A stretch of 64,000 nucleotides of DNA from the NCBI GenBank assembly GCA_022559985.1, contig JAFJTR010000016.1, forward strand, positions 372,001-436,000. Reading direction: 5' to 3'. The position numbers and the translations under genes are program-made. The notes under the pieces are model-generated. The model ran no database searches, had not been told where the DNA came from, and was given only the letters and a program-made list of their open reading frames with translations. Each line of letters begins with the position of its first letter. The first letter of the stretch is position 1. Shown piece by piece: positions 30,832-41,799 of this stretch. The DNA comes from Parastagonospora avenae f. sp. tritici 18332-5 (lineage: Eukaryota > Ascomycota > Dothideomycetes > Pleosporales > Phaeosphaeriaceae).

Positions 30832-33495
30832 ATGGCCACCGCCTTCCCGCTGCTCCACTCGCGAGGAGACTCGGAATATGAGCTTCGCCGGCCCATGCCT
30901 CCTGTACAACCAGCGTCCCTGTCGCGCACCAACACGGCCCACTCCAAGCCTCAGACCACCGCGATCAAGAAATCTTCAACCACCGAGACGATGCCCGAAG
31001 AGGCTTCCGTAACCTCTCCAGCGTCAGCAGCCCCAGGCCACCAGCGCTTCGTTCTCACCGACTCCGTTGCTGCCCGCTACCTCGAGGACGACCCCAAGAC
31101 CACCGTCCTCGCTCGAAGGCAGAAGATCGAGGGCTACGAGATATATCTGGTCGAGCAGTGGGCCTGTTCGCGATCGCACCCCACCTTCCTCATCACTACA
31201 TACACTGGCAATCCCTCCGATGTCGTGCTAGCAACAATCATTAGCGTCCCATCAGACGAGGCAGAATGGTCGCCTCAAATGCGTCTGCTCTTCAAGTCTT
31301 TGACAGAGTACCATGCACGGCGCAAAGAGACGCCCTATGGCACTCTCATGATTACGAATCTGAGTGGCTTCCCATCGTCGCTGACTGTTATTCCTATACC
31401 GGGTGGGGACATGAAGAAGTACCGTGAGATATTCTTCGTCAATGAAAACCTCAAGCGCATGGGATGTTCCGGCCGTCTGGGCATCAAGCTTGCGCCCCCG
31501 AGTAGTGCAACCGAAGCAAAGTTCCATCAGCTTTACCGCACAAGCGAAAAGATCCCTTTCAATGCATCCGTCATCGAGCTTGTGAAGTTGTGTCAGGTTG
31601 CTCTGATCCTGTTTGGCAAGCTGGAGCCAGAGTACGCCGACGGGCTGCTGTGCGACTTGACCGAAAAAGCCATCAATGATTGGTGGCTCGAGCACGGGGC
31701 TGAGTACTACACGGTAGAGCCTCACGATGGCATACTTGGTCCTACCACGGTCGCCGCACTATTGGGCATGTTGATGGGTTCGCGCAACAGGCTAAGTGCA
31801 TGCAACGCCCCAGTCTCCAAAGACGTCTTCGATATTGAGAACACAAAGCGGGGCATCGCACACTTCCAGAAGTCACAACATCTTCCAAGGACACGACGAC
31901 TAGACAGACAGACTCTTGACAAGCTGCGACGATCCACCGCAAAAGCTGCGAGCAAAGAGGGCTGGGCCGTACCCCGGGCCTTCAAGTCCACCGTGGCTGA
32001 GCTCGGAGGCAAAGGAGGCGAGATGGTCATGGGCATGGTAGGAGCGGGTCAGAAGGATGGTATTGCTGAAGTCGAGACTGTCGATATTGATCAGTTCGTG
32101 GAACTGGTTCGGGGAGGACATGCCAAGTGGCTGTGGCACGGCAAACCTCGCAAGTCTACGGCAGGCGACATGTTCAATCGTTTACCTGGAGAAGAGCGTG
32201 CAGACTCTCCAGACGAAGCGGAGCCTATAAAGAAGCCGCTTACCAGAGAGTCTACCTTCGATCAGCAGCGACTCATGAAGCGTGAGAGTACAGCTGACAG
32301 TAGCAGAAAGGCGGAAATATTTTCGCCAGATGGCACAGAAAAAGACAAAGACAAGGACCCATTTTCGAAGCGCGCCGCCATCAAAGCAATTCCAGGAAGC
32401 GGCTTTCGGCATATCAAGGACGCTGTTGGTCTGCGGACGCACACCAGTAAGCAGTCGAGAGACGAGCATCATGGCCGGCACAGCCTGCATCGGAACAAAA
32501 GCGACCTTCATTCCCCCCAACTTGCAGACACCAACGGCAACCTTCCCAAGTCAGATGAGGACCACTCGTCCTTCGTTTCTTCCCAGCGCACGCTCACAGA
32601 CCCTGAGCCCGCCTTCGCCAAAGTCTTGACCGAAACGCCTCACGAGTCTGCGGCCGATCTTACCCTGGATAAGACATTGCCGCGAACAAGTGGCAATTAT
32701 GAGCCGTCGGCGTTAAGGAACTCAGTTGCTGAGAGCGATGCATCGATTGAGCCTATACCCGAAGATCCTGTTTTGGAAACTTTCTATCACGGTGTCGAGC
32801 TCAACGAAAGGTTGCCCATCGAGGAAGCACACGAGATCCCCCCTCTTCTCCGTCGCACACTATCCAGCGATCAATTCGACTTCTACCAAGCCCCACGTCA
32901 CGACGACTGGTGGCCTCGTCAACTCTCCTTTAGCATAGCCGAAGAAAACGTCCTGCGATGGCGCAACATAGCCGCTCCAGACATCGATGAAGAGGCCATT
33001 GAAGATCCCGACAACTCCACAGCTCTGAGCGCCAACCTCGCCCTACAAAACCTCCAATCCGAACAGCTCAAACGCCTGCATCACCGCCTCGCCTTGCTCT
33101 CCAACAAAGACTCCACCTGGGTGTCCTCGCGCCTCACTGACCTCGCTGACCTCGAAGCCGCCGCCGACGCCGACATTGAAACTCTCGATTCAATCTACTA
33201 TCCCCGTCTCGACACGTACCACGATCTGCGCGAGAATGCGCACGGCATTATCACCAACAACCGCAGCCAGCTTACCACGTCGATGCGCGAATTAGGCGAC
33301 GTGGGAGATAAGCTGGACTACGAGATTGGCGCGTTGCGCGGCAAGGTCGAGGATGTGGAGGATGCGCTGGCGGAGTTTGAGAGGCAGGTTAAATTTGTTG
33401 AGGGGAGGGCGGATGAGTTGGAGAAAGTGTTGGGAAGGAGGGAGGGTTGGTGGCATTGGTTTGGGAGGGTAGCATTGGGGGTTGGGACTGTGTAG
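30832..33495 (+). CDS. STB6/STB2-like protein (Sin3-binding family)
   Basis: An 887-residue intronless protein. Residues about 70-460 form the STB6-type N-terminal region: RFVLTDSVAARYLEDD, EGYEIYLVEQWACSR, YTGNPSDVVLATIISV, and a peptidoglycan-binding-like helical piece (DGILGPTTVAALLGMLMGSRN). A long Ser/Lys/Glu-rich, probably disordered middle follows. Residues about 690-870 (LSFSIAEENVLRWRNI, then a coiled-coil of about 100 residues ending near ELEKVLGRREG) resemble the conserved C-terminal region. Yeast Stb2/Stb6 were found as Sin3 binders, but the molecular job is unclear. I identify the family from memory of these motifs, so the name should be confirmed by profile search. Divergent partner of the rmd5-like gene. 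Confidence 0.65.
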   Translation: MATAFPLLHSRGDSEYELRRPMPPVQPASLSRTNTAHSKPQTTAIKKSSTTETMPEEASVTSPASAAPGHQRFVLTDSVAARYLEDDPKTTVLARRQKIEGYEIYLVEQWACSRSHPTFLITTYTGNPSDVVLATIISVPSDEAEWSPQMRLLFKSLTEYHARRKETPYGTLMITNLSGFPSSLTVIPIPGGDMKKYREIFFVNENLKRMGCSGRLGIKLAPPSSATEAKFHQLYRTSEKIPFNASVIELVKLCQVALILFGKLEPEYADGLLCDLTEKAINDWWLEHGAEYYTVEPHDGILGPTTVAALLGMLMGSRNRLSACNAPVSKDVFDIENTKRGIAHFQKSQHLPRTRRLDRQTLDKLRRSTAKAASKEGWAVPRAFKSTVAELGGKGGEMVMGMVGAGQKDGIAEVETVDIDQFVELVRGGHAKWLWHGKPRKSTAGDMFNRLPGEERADSPDEAEPIKKPLTRESTFDQQRLMKRESTADSSRKAEIFSPDGTEKDKDKDPFSKRAAIKAIPGSGFRHIKDAVGLRTHTSKQSRDEHHGRHSLHRNKSDLHSPQLADTNGNLPKSDEDHSSFVSSQRTLTDPEPAFAKVLTETPHESAADLTLDKTLPRTSGNYEPSALRNSVAESDASIEPIPEDPVLETFYHGVELNERLPIEEAHEIPPLLRRTLSSDQFDFYQAPRHDDWWPRQLSFSIAEENVLRWRNIAAPDIDEEAIEDPDNSTALSANLALQNLQSEQLKRLHHRLALLSNKDSTWVSSRLTDLADLEAAADADIETLDSIYYPRLDTYHDLRENAHGIITNNRSQLTTSMRELGDVGDKLDYEIGALRGKVEDVEDALAEFERQVKFVEGRADELEKVLGRREGWWHWFGRVALGVGTV

Positions 33496-33838
33496 GAGGT
33501 ATAGAATGGCGTTTGCTAGTGTTTTCGAACATGTCAGATACCCTTGCATTAGGCCTCATACCAGAGCTTGAGTCAATAAAAATACTTCACATGTTACCCT
33601 ACGAATTGCTCTGCTGCGGAAATTGAGAATTGTCGTGGACTCAATGGCTGTGGATGTTCCTTACATGCATGGACCTCGCACGATGCACAGCCCCACTTCA
33701 GCCTGGCTCAGAATCTGTTCCATCTTCAACATGATCTGCCTACACATACTTCGCAAAACCTCGCCTCGATCGCACTTGAGACAATGCACCTGGCATCTAA
33801 GAGTATCATCTCCACAATCGTTATCGTAGCTTCTCGCG
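33496..33838. other. Intergenic
   Basis: Short spacer before the HET gene on the same strand. No supported gene. Confidence 0.45.
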
Positions 33839-35437
33839 ATGAGCGCCTCCAGTAACGTCTTTCAGCATGAACCACTTGACCACAGCATCAAGTCGATTCG
33901 AGGCATCCGCATCCTTCCAGACCTCACGGAGGATGGCCTGATACAATGCGAATCAAAAGTAACTACAATCGATGCAAAGTACTCCTGCCTCAGCTATGTC
34001 TGGGGCGAGCCCGAATCAAATCAATCTATTATGATGAACGGTGCGTTCTTCACCGTACGCCAAAACCTCTTCGACTTTCTCGAAACCACACGTCCCATGA
34101 TCAAATCAGCAGCATATTGGTGGATTGACGCGCTCTGTATTGATCAAAGTAACACTTTAGAGCGCAACCATCAAGTCCAACAAATGGGCTCGATATACTC
34201 GCACGCGCAATGCGTGTATATTTGGCTCGGAAAGCTACCATCGATCCCTTCAGTCGCATATCTCCTCTCCCCACCACGGCCCAGACTTGTGAGCAAGAAG
34301 CGCTACCGGCGCCGCATTTGCAGTGTCGGCATCTACCAGAACCCGTACTGGGGACGCGCCTGGGTAACGCAAGAAATAGTGCTCGCGCGATACCTTAAGG
34401 TGTTGGTGAAAGGCGTCGCCCTGGACTTCAGAGACTTCATCATCGCGGTTGGATATCCTACGAGTCCTAGTCAGAGACGAAGTCAGGCTTTGCTGCCCAA
34501 GAAGAATGGACCGAAGCTAGGTGTAAGTAGGATCGAGCAGTACCTTCTCGTCAAGCCTGATCTGCTTACACCCGAAGCACCTGAGGTTGGCGGAAGAGCT
34601 AATTTGGGGTACTCCGGCCTCATCGCGTTGTTAGATAGGTTTAAGACGTGGGGATGTTCTATCCCACGCGATCGCATCTTCTCTCTTCTAGCACTGTGCG
34701 AGGAGGGAAGAGGCGTCACGGTTGACTACGACGTGCACGAGGATGAACTCGCATATCAAGTGTTGCGGTCCTGCACTAATACGCTTTGTCTTTGCTCCGT
34801 CATGCTCGTCGGAGAAGCGCTTGGAATCTCCGTCTGCGGATCAGAAGAAGCTTCTATGGTGCCGCGGTGCGGGCCTTTCGTTCAAATTAACGTCGAGAAC
34901 TGGAAGCCTCGCAAGATGGCAGACTATAAAGTCACGCAAGCCGGGCTCATGTACTTCAACATTCCCGTGTGGAAGCCGAGTTTCCGTCAGCCACGGTCGG
35001 ACCTTGCCCTGCCTTGTTTCGTCACGCAGCACGTCTTCAGAGCACTGCACCTTCACGCAGTCTTCATGCCCACTGGCCACACATACAAGCCAGAGCTGTA
35101 TCCCGACATAGGCGAAGAAGTCCTCATTCCCGAATACATGCGCTCATTCCTTGGCAAACTTGAAGCCGAGTGCAGGAGCACCACCAGCACACTAGGAATC
35201 ATGAGGCTATTCGCGAAAGGTTTCAGTTTCGGGCCTGGATCCGGAATTCGCATATCACTGAGTCTGATCTGGAACTTGAAGAGAGATTATGGCGTGACGA
35301 CCTGCGATGTTGCAGTGCCGGCAGTGTGGAATCCTGGGACTCCGCCATTCATGAGTTTGGGTTGTGGAGCGTGGAATACTTTGGGAGAGGGAGATGAGGA
35401 TGATGAGATGTTGTGCGGAGGAGAAAAGACCTGGTGA
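33839..35437 (+). CDS. HET-domain protein (heterokaryon incompatibility type)
   Basis: A 532-residue single-exon protein. The HET domain occupies about residues 45-170 with its usual blocks: YSCLSYVWGEPESNQSIMMN, WIDALCIDQSNTLERNHQVQQMGSIYSHAQCVYIWLG, then WGRAWVTQEIVLAR and CSIPRDRIFSLLAL. HET proteins mediate self/non-self recognition between fused hyphae and can trigger cell death, and many function more broadly in immunity-like signalling. No NACHT, WD40 or patatin module is attached, so this is the common HET-only form. The C-terminal 250 residues are divergent. Such genes are numerous and fast-evolving in Pezizomycotina genomes. Confidence 0.92.
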   Translation: MSASSNVFQHEPLDHSIKSIRGIRILPDLTEDGLIQCESKVTTIDAKYSCLSYVWGEPESNQSIMMNGAFFTVRQNLFDFLETTRPMIKSAAYWWIDALCIDQSNTLERNHQVQQMGSIYSHAQCVYIWLGKLPSIPSVAYLLSPPRPRLVSKKRYRRRICSVGIYQNPYWGRAWVTQEIVLARYLKVLVKGVALDFRDFIIAVGYPTSPSQRRSQALLPKKNGPKLGVSRIEQYLLVKPDLLTPEAPEVGGRANLGYSGLIALLDRFKTWGCSIPRDRIFSLLALCEEGRGVTVDYDVHEDELAYQVLRSCTNTLCLCSVMLVGEALGISVCGSEEASMVPRCGPFVQINVENWKPRKMADYKVTQAGLMYFNIPVWKPSFRQPRSDLALPCFVTQHVFRALHLHAVFMPTGHTYKPELYPDIGEEVLIPEYMRSFLGKLEAECRSTTSTLGIMRLFAKGFSFGPGSGIRISLSLIWNLKRDYGVTTCDVAVPAVWNPGTPPFMSLGCGAWNTLGEGDEDDEMLCGGEKTW

Positions 35438-35859
35438 CTGTGACGGCTCTCATTTACCCCCTCTTCGCTTCTCAAGTCCGTATTTCGGATCACGTTCTCC
35501 GCCAGCAATATATGCCACGTTTGCATTTCCGCCATCACGGGACACTGGGTTGCATGCGGGATCTCAAAACAGCGAACGGAAATCTTACTTTCGATACAAA
35601 AAATCGCCTCTACCCAGACTGCACCGTACTTCCTATATTTAGATCAGGCAACTGAGGTAGTGTGTCAGCACTATGAACCCCGAGCGAAGCCCGTCCTCAT
35701 ACCGCATAGAAGTTTTCCACTAGGAGTTTAAACCAATCATTCAATCAGTCAACCGCACTTCCTATCAGCATAAAATCCGCAAGGCGACCATACAACCAAC
35801 CACCTAAGCGCCATCCATCTCTCCCAAACAAAACCTCACATTACCGATTCACACTCAAC
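35438..35859. other. Intergenic
   Basis: Spacer between the HET gene and the EthD gene. A CA/CC-rich stretch just before 35860 looks like a 5' leader. No gene seen. Confidence 0.45.
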
Positions 35860-36410
35860 ATGGCCACCTCATCCCCCCAATCCCCCATCCAAATCATCTC
35901 ATACATCCGCCGCAACCGCTCTCTAACCCCCGAGCAATTCTACAACTACTGGGAAACAATTCACGGACCAAAAGTCATCCCCTGGGCTGAAAAGCACGGC
36001 ATTTTTCGCTACCAACAGGTATTATTCCTTTCCCCTTCCCCCTCCTCTCGTCCTCACCAACACTCCAGATCCACACCACCGGCTCAATGGTCCCCATCCC
36101 ATCCACCGCCTCCGCCCCGAACGCCCTCAACACTGGCGACCTACCAACCACGCCCGTCGAATTCGACGGCATAGCGATTTTTCTGGTCCCGTCGCTGGAG
36201 CAGTTCATTACGGCGTTTCAGGATAGGTATTATGTGGAGGTGATTGAGCCCGATGAGAGGGTGTTGTTGGATAAGGAGGGGCCGGGGAGTGGAGTTGTGG
36301 CGAGTTTTGTGGGTACGGAGGTAAAGATGGTTGAGGGAGGGATGGGGGTAGGTGGGAAAGGAGAGGAGTTTAGGAGGGGGTTTGAGGAGTTTGAGAGGAA
36401 GGCGAAGTGA
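35860..36410 (+). CDS. EthD-domain protein
   Basis: Two exons (35860-36018 and 36069-36410, intron 50 nt) encode 166 residues. The opening IISYIRRNRSLTPEQFYNYWETIHGPKVIPWAEKHGI is the EthD/dimeric alpha-beta-barrel pattern with the conserved F-x-x-Y/H-W-x-x-x-H-G-P core; FLVPSLEQFITAFQDRYYVEVIEPDE is the second half. Fungal relatives include dehydratases of polyketide pathways and many proteins of unknown role. There is no polyketide synthase in this window, so a pathway cannot be assigned. The C-terminal 40 residues are Gly/Glu-rich. Confidence 0.85.
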
Positions 36411-36889
36411 AGATTGGAGGGTGAGAGGGTTGAGGATGATGAGTGGTGCTGAGATTTGAGAGGCGAGGAACGAAATGTTTCATGGATAATCAGAAGATGA
36501 AGTCCGATCGGATCGGGAAAGGTGATACTACTTTACATTCTTAGGGCAAGTTTCATTCGAGAAATAAAGCTCTAAACGGCTGAATATTCCAGAGGAAGAG
36601 AGAGGTCGCAAAAGTACAAACGCGGATCAACCGCTCGTTCTTACATGTGGAACTGCGGGGGTCGGCCCGCAGCGAAGTTAATTCGAGACGACTATCTCTA
36701 CTGTGGTTAGAATGTGATTACGTCGGAGAAGCCATGCGACTTCGCACAGCAAACAGAGCCATTGACGCACTTTGAGCCACGAAGCAGAAGATCCCGCTCA
36801 AATGTCTTCGAGGAGATTGGAGGCTGTGCTCCGAAACATACTTCGTGAAAGCGCTTGGCGCCGCAAGAGAAGACCCCTGGGCCGAAAAG
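36411..36889. other. Intergenic, possibly with a missed 5' exon
   Basis: No clear gene. The frame of the next hypothetical stays open upstream of its first ATG to about 36776, with protein-like sequence (for example RGDWRLCSETYFVKALG), so a 5' exon may lie here. Confidence 0.35.
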
Positions 36890-37366
36890 ATGCAGCATTT
36901 TGGGAGTTCAACGGCGGGCACGTTGTCGCTCAGTGTCCCAAGCTTAAAGCGTAAAGCCGGCCTGTGCGAAGCGGAATTCAAGCTGGAAGGAAGTAACGCA
37001 CAGGCCTGGCGATTTGAGTTGAATGCGCTGTTTGCGTCTTCAGAGCCGCTTCGATTTAGCGCCGTCGGTGCCGGTGGAGAAAATAATGGCGAAATGCAAT
37101 TCAAAATACTCGACAATAGTCTTCTGACGTTGCGCGTTCCAGACAGCTTAATTCCGGCAGGTCGTCGAGGTGATGGCAGCATTACCTTTGTGGGGGTGAA
37201 ACAGCTGGAATCCGCGTTCGAAGGTCCTGATCCCTGGAATGAAGATAGTTACTACGATGATGACTACTGTGTTGGTGAACACTGGGACGGGGTACGGGGC
37301 AGCGATGGAGACTACAAGTCCGATTGGGAATTGGGGCCTCGAGATTATGACCAGAGATATTTCTGA
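36890..37366 (+). CDS. Hypothetical acidic protein, 158 residues or more
   Basis: The minimal model starts at the ATG at 36890. The protein has a beta-rich look (KAGLCEAEFKLEGSNAQAWRFELNALF, MQFKILDNSLLTLRVPDSLIP) and an acidic, Tyr-rich tail (DSYYDDDYCVGEHWDG, ending DYDQRYF). No family recognised. The open frame reaches back about 38 codons without an ATG, so an upstream exon is likely and the start is uncertain. It converges with the MFS gene, with 53 bases between stops. Confidence 0.5.
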   Translation: MQHFGSSTAGTLSLSVPSLKRKAGLCEAEFKLEGSNAQAWRFELNALFASSEPLRFSAVGAGGENNGEMQFKILDNSLLTLRVPDSLIPAGRRGDGSITFVGVKQLESAFEGPDPWNEDSYYDDDYCVGEHWDGVRGSDGDYKSDWELGPRDYDQRYF

Positions 37367-37419
37367 GCGAATATGGGTAGCATGTGATGATTCAGTAACA
37401 AGGTATACATACAACGCGA

Positions 37420-38992
37420 CTATCTCTTCTTCTTGAATAACCATCCACTTAACCATAACAACGCCGGTACTGCTGCAATAGCAGAAACCAAGCCCAGTAC
37501 CCAAGACATCGTCTCCCACCCTCTGTCCTCTACGATAAAACCCGCTAGCAAAGGTCCGGCCATACACCCAGCCGCAAACGCCATGTTGAACAGTGCATAA
37601 GCCTGTGCATATGCTCCGCCCTTACCAAACCCGGGATGTCCACGAGCAAGCATGCTCTTCTCCTTGGCTTCCACCACACTGGAGATTTCCGCCATGATTG
37701 GTGGAAACGTGACAGCGAGAAATAATCCGGTAACAGCTAGCAAGGCACAGAGAAGGACTTTGTCCCTAATAGTGTTCTCGTTGACGAACCGGAGACATAC
37801 AAGTGGTGGACAAGAACACAAAAACCCAACAGTGACGAAGTATCGTCCGCCAAACTTGTCGCTGAGCCAGCCGAAGAGTGGTGCGAGGAAGCCTGGGATA
37901 ACGAGAGGAAGGAAGAGTAGCCCGGCGCCTGTGGACGACCAGTTGAAGATGTTTGCGGCGTGGATCGTGAGGACTGAATCGAAGGAAGTCATAAGTGCGG
38001 CTTGCAGGAGAGCGCATACCAAGGCGGCCCAGAGACGGCGGGAATACAGGAGCGAGAGAACGGGAGGGAGACGATCTCGTCGACGCTGGCGGAATGCTGC
38101 GGGGTCGATTACTGGTCCGACCGTAGCAGCCTTCTCCGCATCTGGTGCTCCATCTGAGGGAGGAGTAGTCGTAGTTTTTCCTTCAGTCGACTCGTCACTC
38201 GCAACCACTGGAGCTCGTCCAGCGACATCGGGATCCCATCTCGCCGCCACTTTCTTCTCGACTAACAGAAGCCGCAGCACGATGTCAAGCCCGATCAATG
38301 CATATGCCATGCCGAAGACGGCATTGTATCCCGCATGATCAAACACGACACCACCGAGCAGTGGCGACAACAAGATTCCAAGCGACATCCCCAGACTGAG
38401 CCAACCACTGGCTTGCGCAAGTTGCTCTTGCGGCACGGTATCCGCCAGCAGCGCCAACCCAACCACCCATCTATATCATCATTAGCAATGGACCTCCATA
38501 CCTCAGCTTCATGAACTTACACAACCGCCGCACTCGCCCCCTGCAAGATTCTCCCCGCAACAAAAATTCCCACCGAATTGCCCACATTCAGCAATACCGT
38601 CGAACCCAGCAACGCCAACAAACCTAGAAGCAAGGGCGAGCGCCTCGACGCCCCGCGATCAGCCAACCACCCACATATAGGCGAGAAAGCAAGCAGAGAA
38701 GCGCCGTAGATGGCGACTAGCACGGAGACCCAGTATTGTACTCTGTCCCAGGCCACGTGACTGCGTGTTTGTAGCGCGAATGGGACGACGGGGACGATGA
38801 CGCCGTAGAGGAACATGTCCTACATAAAGTTAGTTCAGTGATTGGCTGGATTTAGGGATAAGGGGTGTGTACAGTAAACACAGCCAATGAAATCGTGCCG
38901 ATGATGAACGCATCCGAGCTTCTGTATTTTAAAAAGATGGGCGGCTTGTCGCCGTGGTGCGTAAATGACGACAGCCATTGTGGTCGCGGCAT
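37420..38992 (-). CDS. MFS transporter, DHA1/vesicular amine transporter-like
   Basis: Exons 38992-38873, 38819-38521 and 38470-37420 (introns 53 and 50 nt) encode 489 residues. The first TM spans the first join (IIGTISLAVFT|DMFLYGVIVPVVPF), and the MFS loop signature appears as GWLADRGASRRSPLL. TM4/5 reads GASAAVV|WVVGLALLADTVP. A long cytosolic loop (AARWDPDVAGRAPVV to RDRLPPVLSLLYS) separates the halves. Layout resembles fungal drug:proton antiporters of the vesicular monoamine transporter-like group. The C terminus ends in a basic KKKR. Substrate unknown; no biosynthetic cluster surrounds it. Confidence 0.9.
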
Positions 38993-39485
38993 GTTTGATG
39001 TCGGTTTGGTAAAGTCAAAGCCAACAGGATTATTTGGTGGCTGAGTCTAGATGATGCATCACGATGATTCAATGACTATCTGGCGAAGGATTTGATGAGT
39101 TTGTTTGCCTCAGAAGTTGGAAACGCTGGACGAGGCCTTGCCAAGTCTCGTTCGGACCCGTGGACTGCGCGGGCTGCGAATGTCCGCGCGCGTCGCCTGT
39201 TTCATCACTTTCTTTGTGATGCCAGCCATCTCAGCAACAACTTTTATGAGCAAACAATTCGACATGTTGGGATGCCAAAAAAAAAAGATTAGGAAGTCGT
39301 GTGCGGCCCAGATTGTGGTAAGCGCGGAAATGTCCGGAAGAGCCGTGCCTACTTTCTCAGCCGTGTGAACAGCCAATAACAAAGAGTTCAGCTCGGTGGT
39401 CATGATGAATCGTATTCGTATTCGAAGAAAAGGTATATACAATAGGAATGCTCTTGCGCTCTTCAATCCACCTCGCTACTCCTAT
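38993..39485. other. Intergenic
   Basis: Upstream region of the MFS gene and 3' flank of the endoglucanase gene. No supported gene. A short A-rich run lies at about 39277. Confidence 0.45.
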
Positions 39486-40241
39486 TCACGTCGGAGTCTG
39501 CCCGTTGCGAATACAGTGACTCTTGTCAGTCAGCGCCTTGGGACAAGTGACCTCCTTAAAGCTAACATCAGGGTTATCTGCGCCGCCAAACCAGTCGAAT
39601 CGCCAGTAGCATCCGGCCTTCAATTTCTCGGGGAAACTATCACATGCTGAGCGAGATGAGATGCCGCCATATTGCTGACCCCAGCCCTGAGGCGGCGCTC
39701 CCCACTGGCTTGTACAAGCGTTAAAGAGTCCTACGCCGCCGCCAGGCATCGCGATGTCGAAATGGTTTTGGCCAAGGTCGCCGCCGGTGTTGGTGGTTTG
39801 TACGATCATCTTCTTGCCGTTGACGGGGCCGGATGTAAATGTCAATCTAGAGACGGAGCATTAGCAATGGTTAAAAGCGAGATAATCAAGATCAGCTTAC
39901 TCGTAGCAAGCGCAGCACCAGTTGCTCTCAGTCTGCCCAGCCAGCTTGACAGCAGCGAAACCATATGCCAGCTGATCGTTAATCGCCCAAGGACTCTGGT
40001 TGGTGCACATGTATGCTTGTCCGCCATTCTCACAGCCATTCTTAGCAGCCATATCCGCGAGAGGGTTGTCTGACTTGTCGCAGGACTGGATGGGCTGGCT
40101 CACGGCGGCCTTTCCTGACCATCCGCATGAGCCTTTGCAGCAGTCCCAGTATCTGGTGGTCTTTCCGGTCTTGGTCTGGGCATCGACGGTTGCAAGGCCA
40201 GTGGCCAATGCTAGGAACGCTATTTGTGTAAAGGATACCAT
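39486..40241 (-). CDS. Endoglucanase, glycoside hydrolase family 45
   Basis: Exons 40241-39901 and 39846-39486 (intron 54 nt) encode 233 residues. A signal peptide ([21 protein letters not shown]) precedes the GH45 catalytic domain. The nucleophile-side Asp is in [14 protein letters not shown] and the second catalytic Asp in [13 protein letters not shown]. The Cys pattern ([14 protein letters not shown]) matches fungal Cel45 enzymes. The splice is supported because it restores [14 protein letters not shown], a conserved stretch. There is no cellulose-binding module or linker, so this is the catalytic-domain-only form. It hydrolyses internal beta-1,4 bonds in cellulose outside the cell. Confidence 0.96.
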
Positions 40242-41562
40242 TTTAGGAGACAGAGTATGATATGCTCGAGGAGAGATGATGCTGATGACAATGAACAGTA
40301 GTTCTTCGATGGGTGGGAACTTGCAATCATGTTATATGGCAGTCGCTCATGTCAGATCTTCGCCAGGTACTACCACCCCACAAGTTCAATCTATGTTATT
40401 ACCATCAACCCTTGAATATGCGCAAGTTTGTTTCCACGGAATCACCCTGCAGCCATCTAGGTACGCCGACCCGGTTGGCGGCACCTGGCCAACCTCATCA
40501 CCAAGACTTTTAATTACCTAAACAGGTAGCACACTGTAGTTCTTTGGAGCACAATTGGCTGGACCCTATCTCGACAAGTAACGATCGGTCCTGAAGGTAA
40601 GCTAGAAAAGCAAAAAAGCGGAAACAGTGGGCCATGTGGCTATGCCAGCAGACAGACCGACTGTTGGACAATTTGCAGCTTATTGAGGTGGCGGAACTAC
40701 GGGCATCGTAGCCTGGAAGTGCGACAGGGTCCGTTTATTAAAACAGCGCGGCATGTCTTGAGGCGGCTCGGGACCTGAACTGCCATGCGGGGTGCATAAA
40801 CGATGAGCGCCCGAAAGCTTGATTTGCATGATCGTTGTTTCGCATGTGATGGTAGGTAGTACACCGACTCTGGTAGACTTCATAAATATCGCGTCGGTGA
40901 TGCTTTCATGGATATGGGAGTGCAAGTCATCGCTGGGGTGGGGTGGGGAATAAGCGCGGAGCTAGTGCAGCCTCATCTTGTTCTTTCATCTCCAGTGTCG
41001 CACAAGCGACATCTTCATCATCTTCGCGCTTTGCATCTCGAGTCACTGTTCGGAGCTTCTTGGAACGGATCCTTCCCTTGGTGGAGCTTTGAAACACTGG
41101 TCTACCAGTCATTTGGATGGCAGGCAAACCCTGAACGAACCCGTGGACACTTTGAGCAGTCGCCTGCAATTTGTATCTACAATAGCATGCGACACAATGT
41201 CGTTATTCCCGCAACTTTGCTGACGAAGTCAAGTTGTCAGATTTCATAACTATGTTGTTTAGAATGTCAGATGTTTTCAGGAGCGGGGGACGTTTTCTGC
41301 ACGGGTCGGCGAATTCATATGGATACGAGCATCAGCACCTTGTGTCTCTTGTCAGCATCTGAGCTCCCGGTACTCAAGTTTTCGCAGACAATAGATGGCC
41401 GTAGCAGGTGGCAAAGGGAAGAAAGAAGTAATATCGCAAAGGGCACGATGGATAAGCGCTTATGCCGTCTCCTCAAGTACAAACATGGCAACACGAACTC
41501 ACTGTGCAGAGACGACGGAAAGTCCCATACATGATGGCATACATTACGTAGTCATCTACATA
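40242..41562. other. Long intergenic region
   Basis: About 1.3 kb upstream of the endoglucanase. Only short frames without recognisable features. Confidence 0.45.
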
Positions 41563-41799
41563 CTAAGCTTCATCAACAACCCCGTCCACGCGTTGAGCTA
41601 CACCATGTCGTTCCACCCACTGGTTGTGATCCTGCTGTCGCACGAATGCCTCGACAATAGCTTCTTCCTCTCTTTGTCTCCTAGCCGCGATCTTCTGGAG
41701 GACCACTTTAACTATCATGATTGCCACTACAAAGTAGATAATGTAACCAAGCTGAAATGCGTGTTTTTGCCGATCAGTAGCGTTGTTCAATTTATCCAT
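41563..41799 (-). CDS. Possible small single-pass membrane protein, 78 residues
   Basis: From the ATG at 41799 a 78-residue frame encodes one strong hydrophobic segment (LGYIIYFVVAIMIVKVVLQ, about residues 17-35) followed by a basic and then acidic amphipathic helix (RRQREEEAIVEAFVRQQ). The composition looks real rather than random, but there is no homologue I recognise and no neighbour clue. Transcript evidence would be needed. Confidence 0.35.
   Translation of the reverse strand: MDKLNNATDRQKHAFQLGYIIYFVVAIMIVKVVLQKIAARRQREEEAIVEAFVRQQDHNQWVERHGVAQRVDGVVDEA

Noticed and set aside
36718..37182. 154-codon reverse frame opposite the acidic hypothetical
   Set aside because: The plus-strand frame has more protein-like composition; the reverse has no recognisable start or domain.
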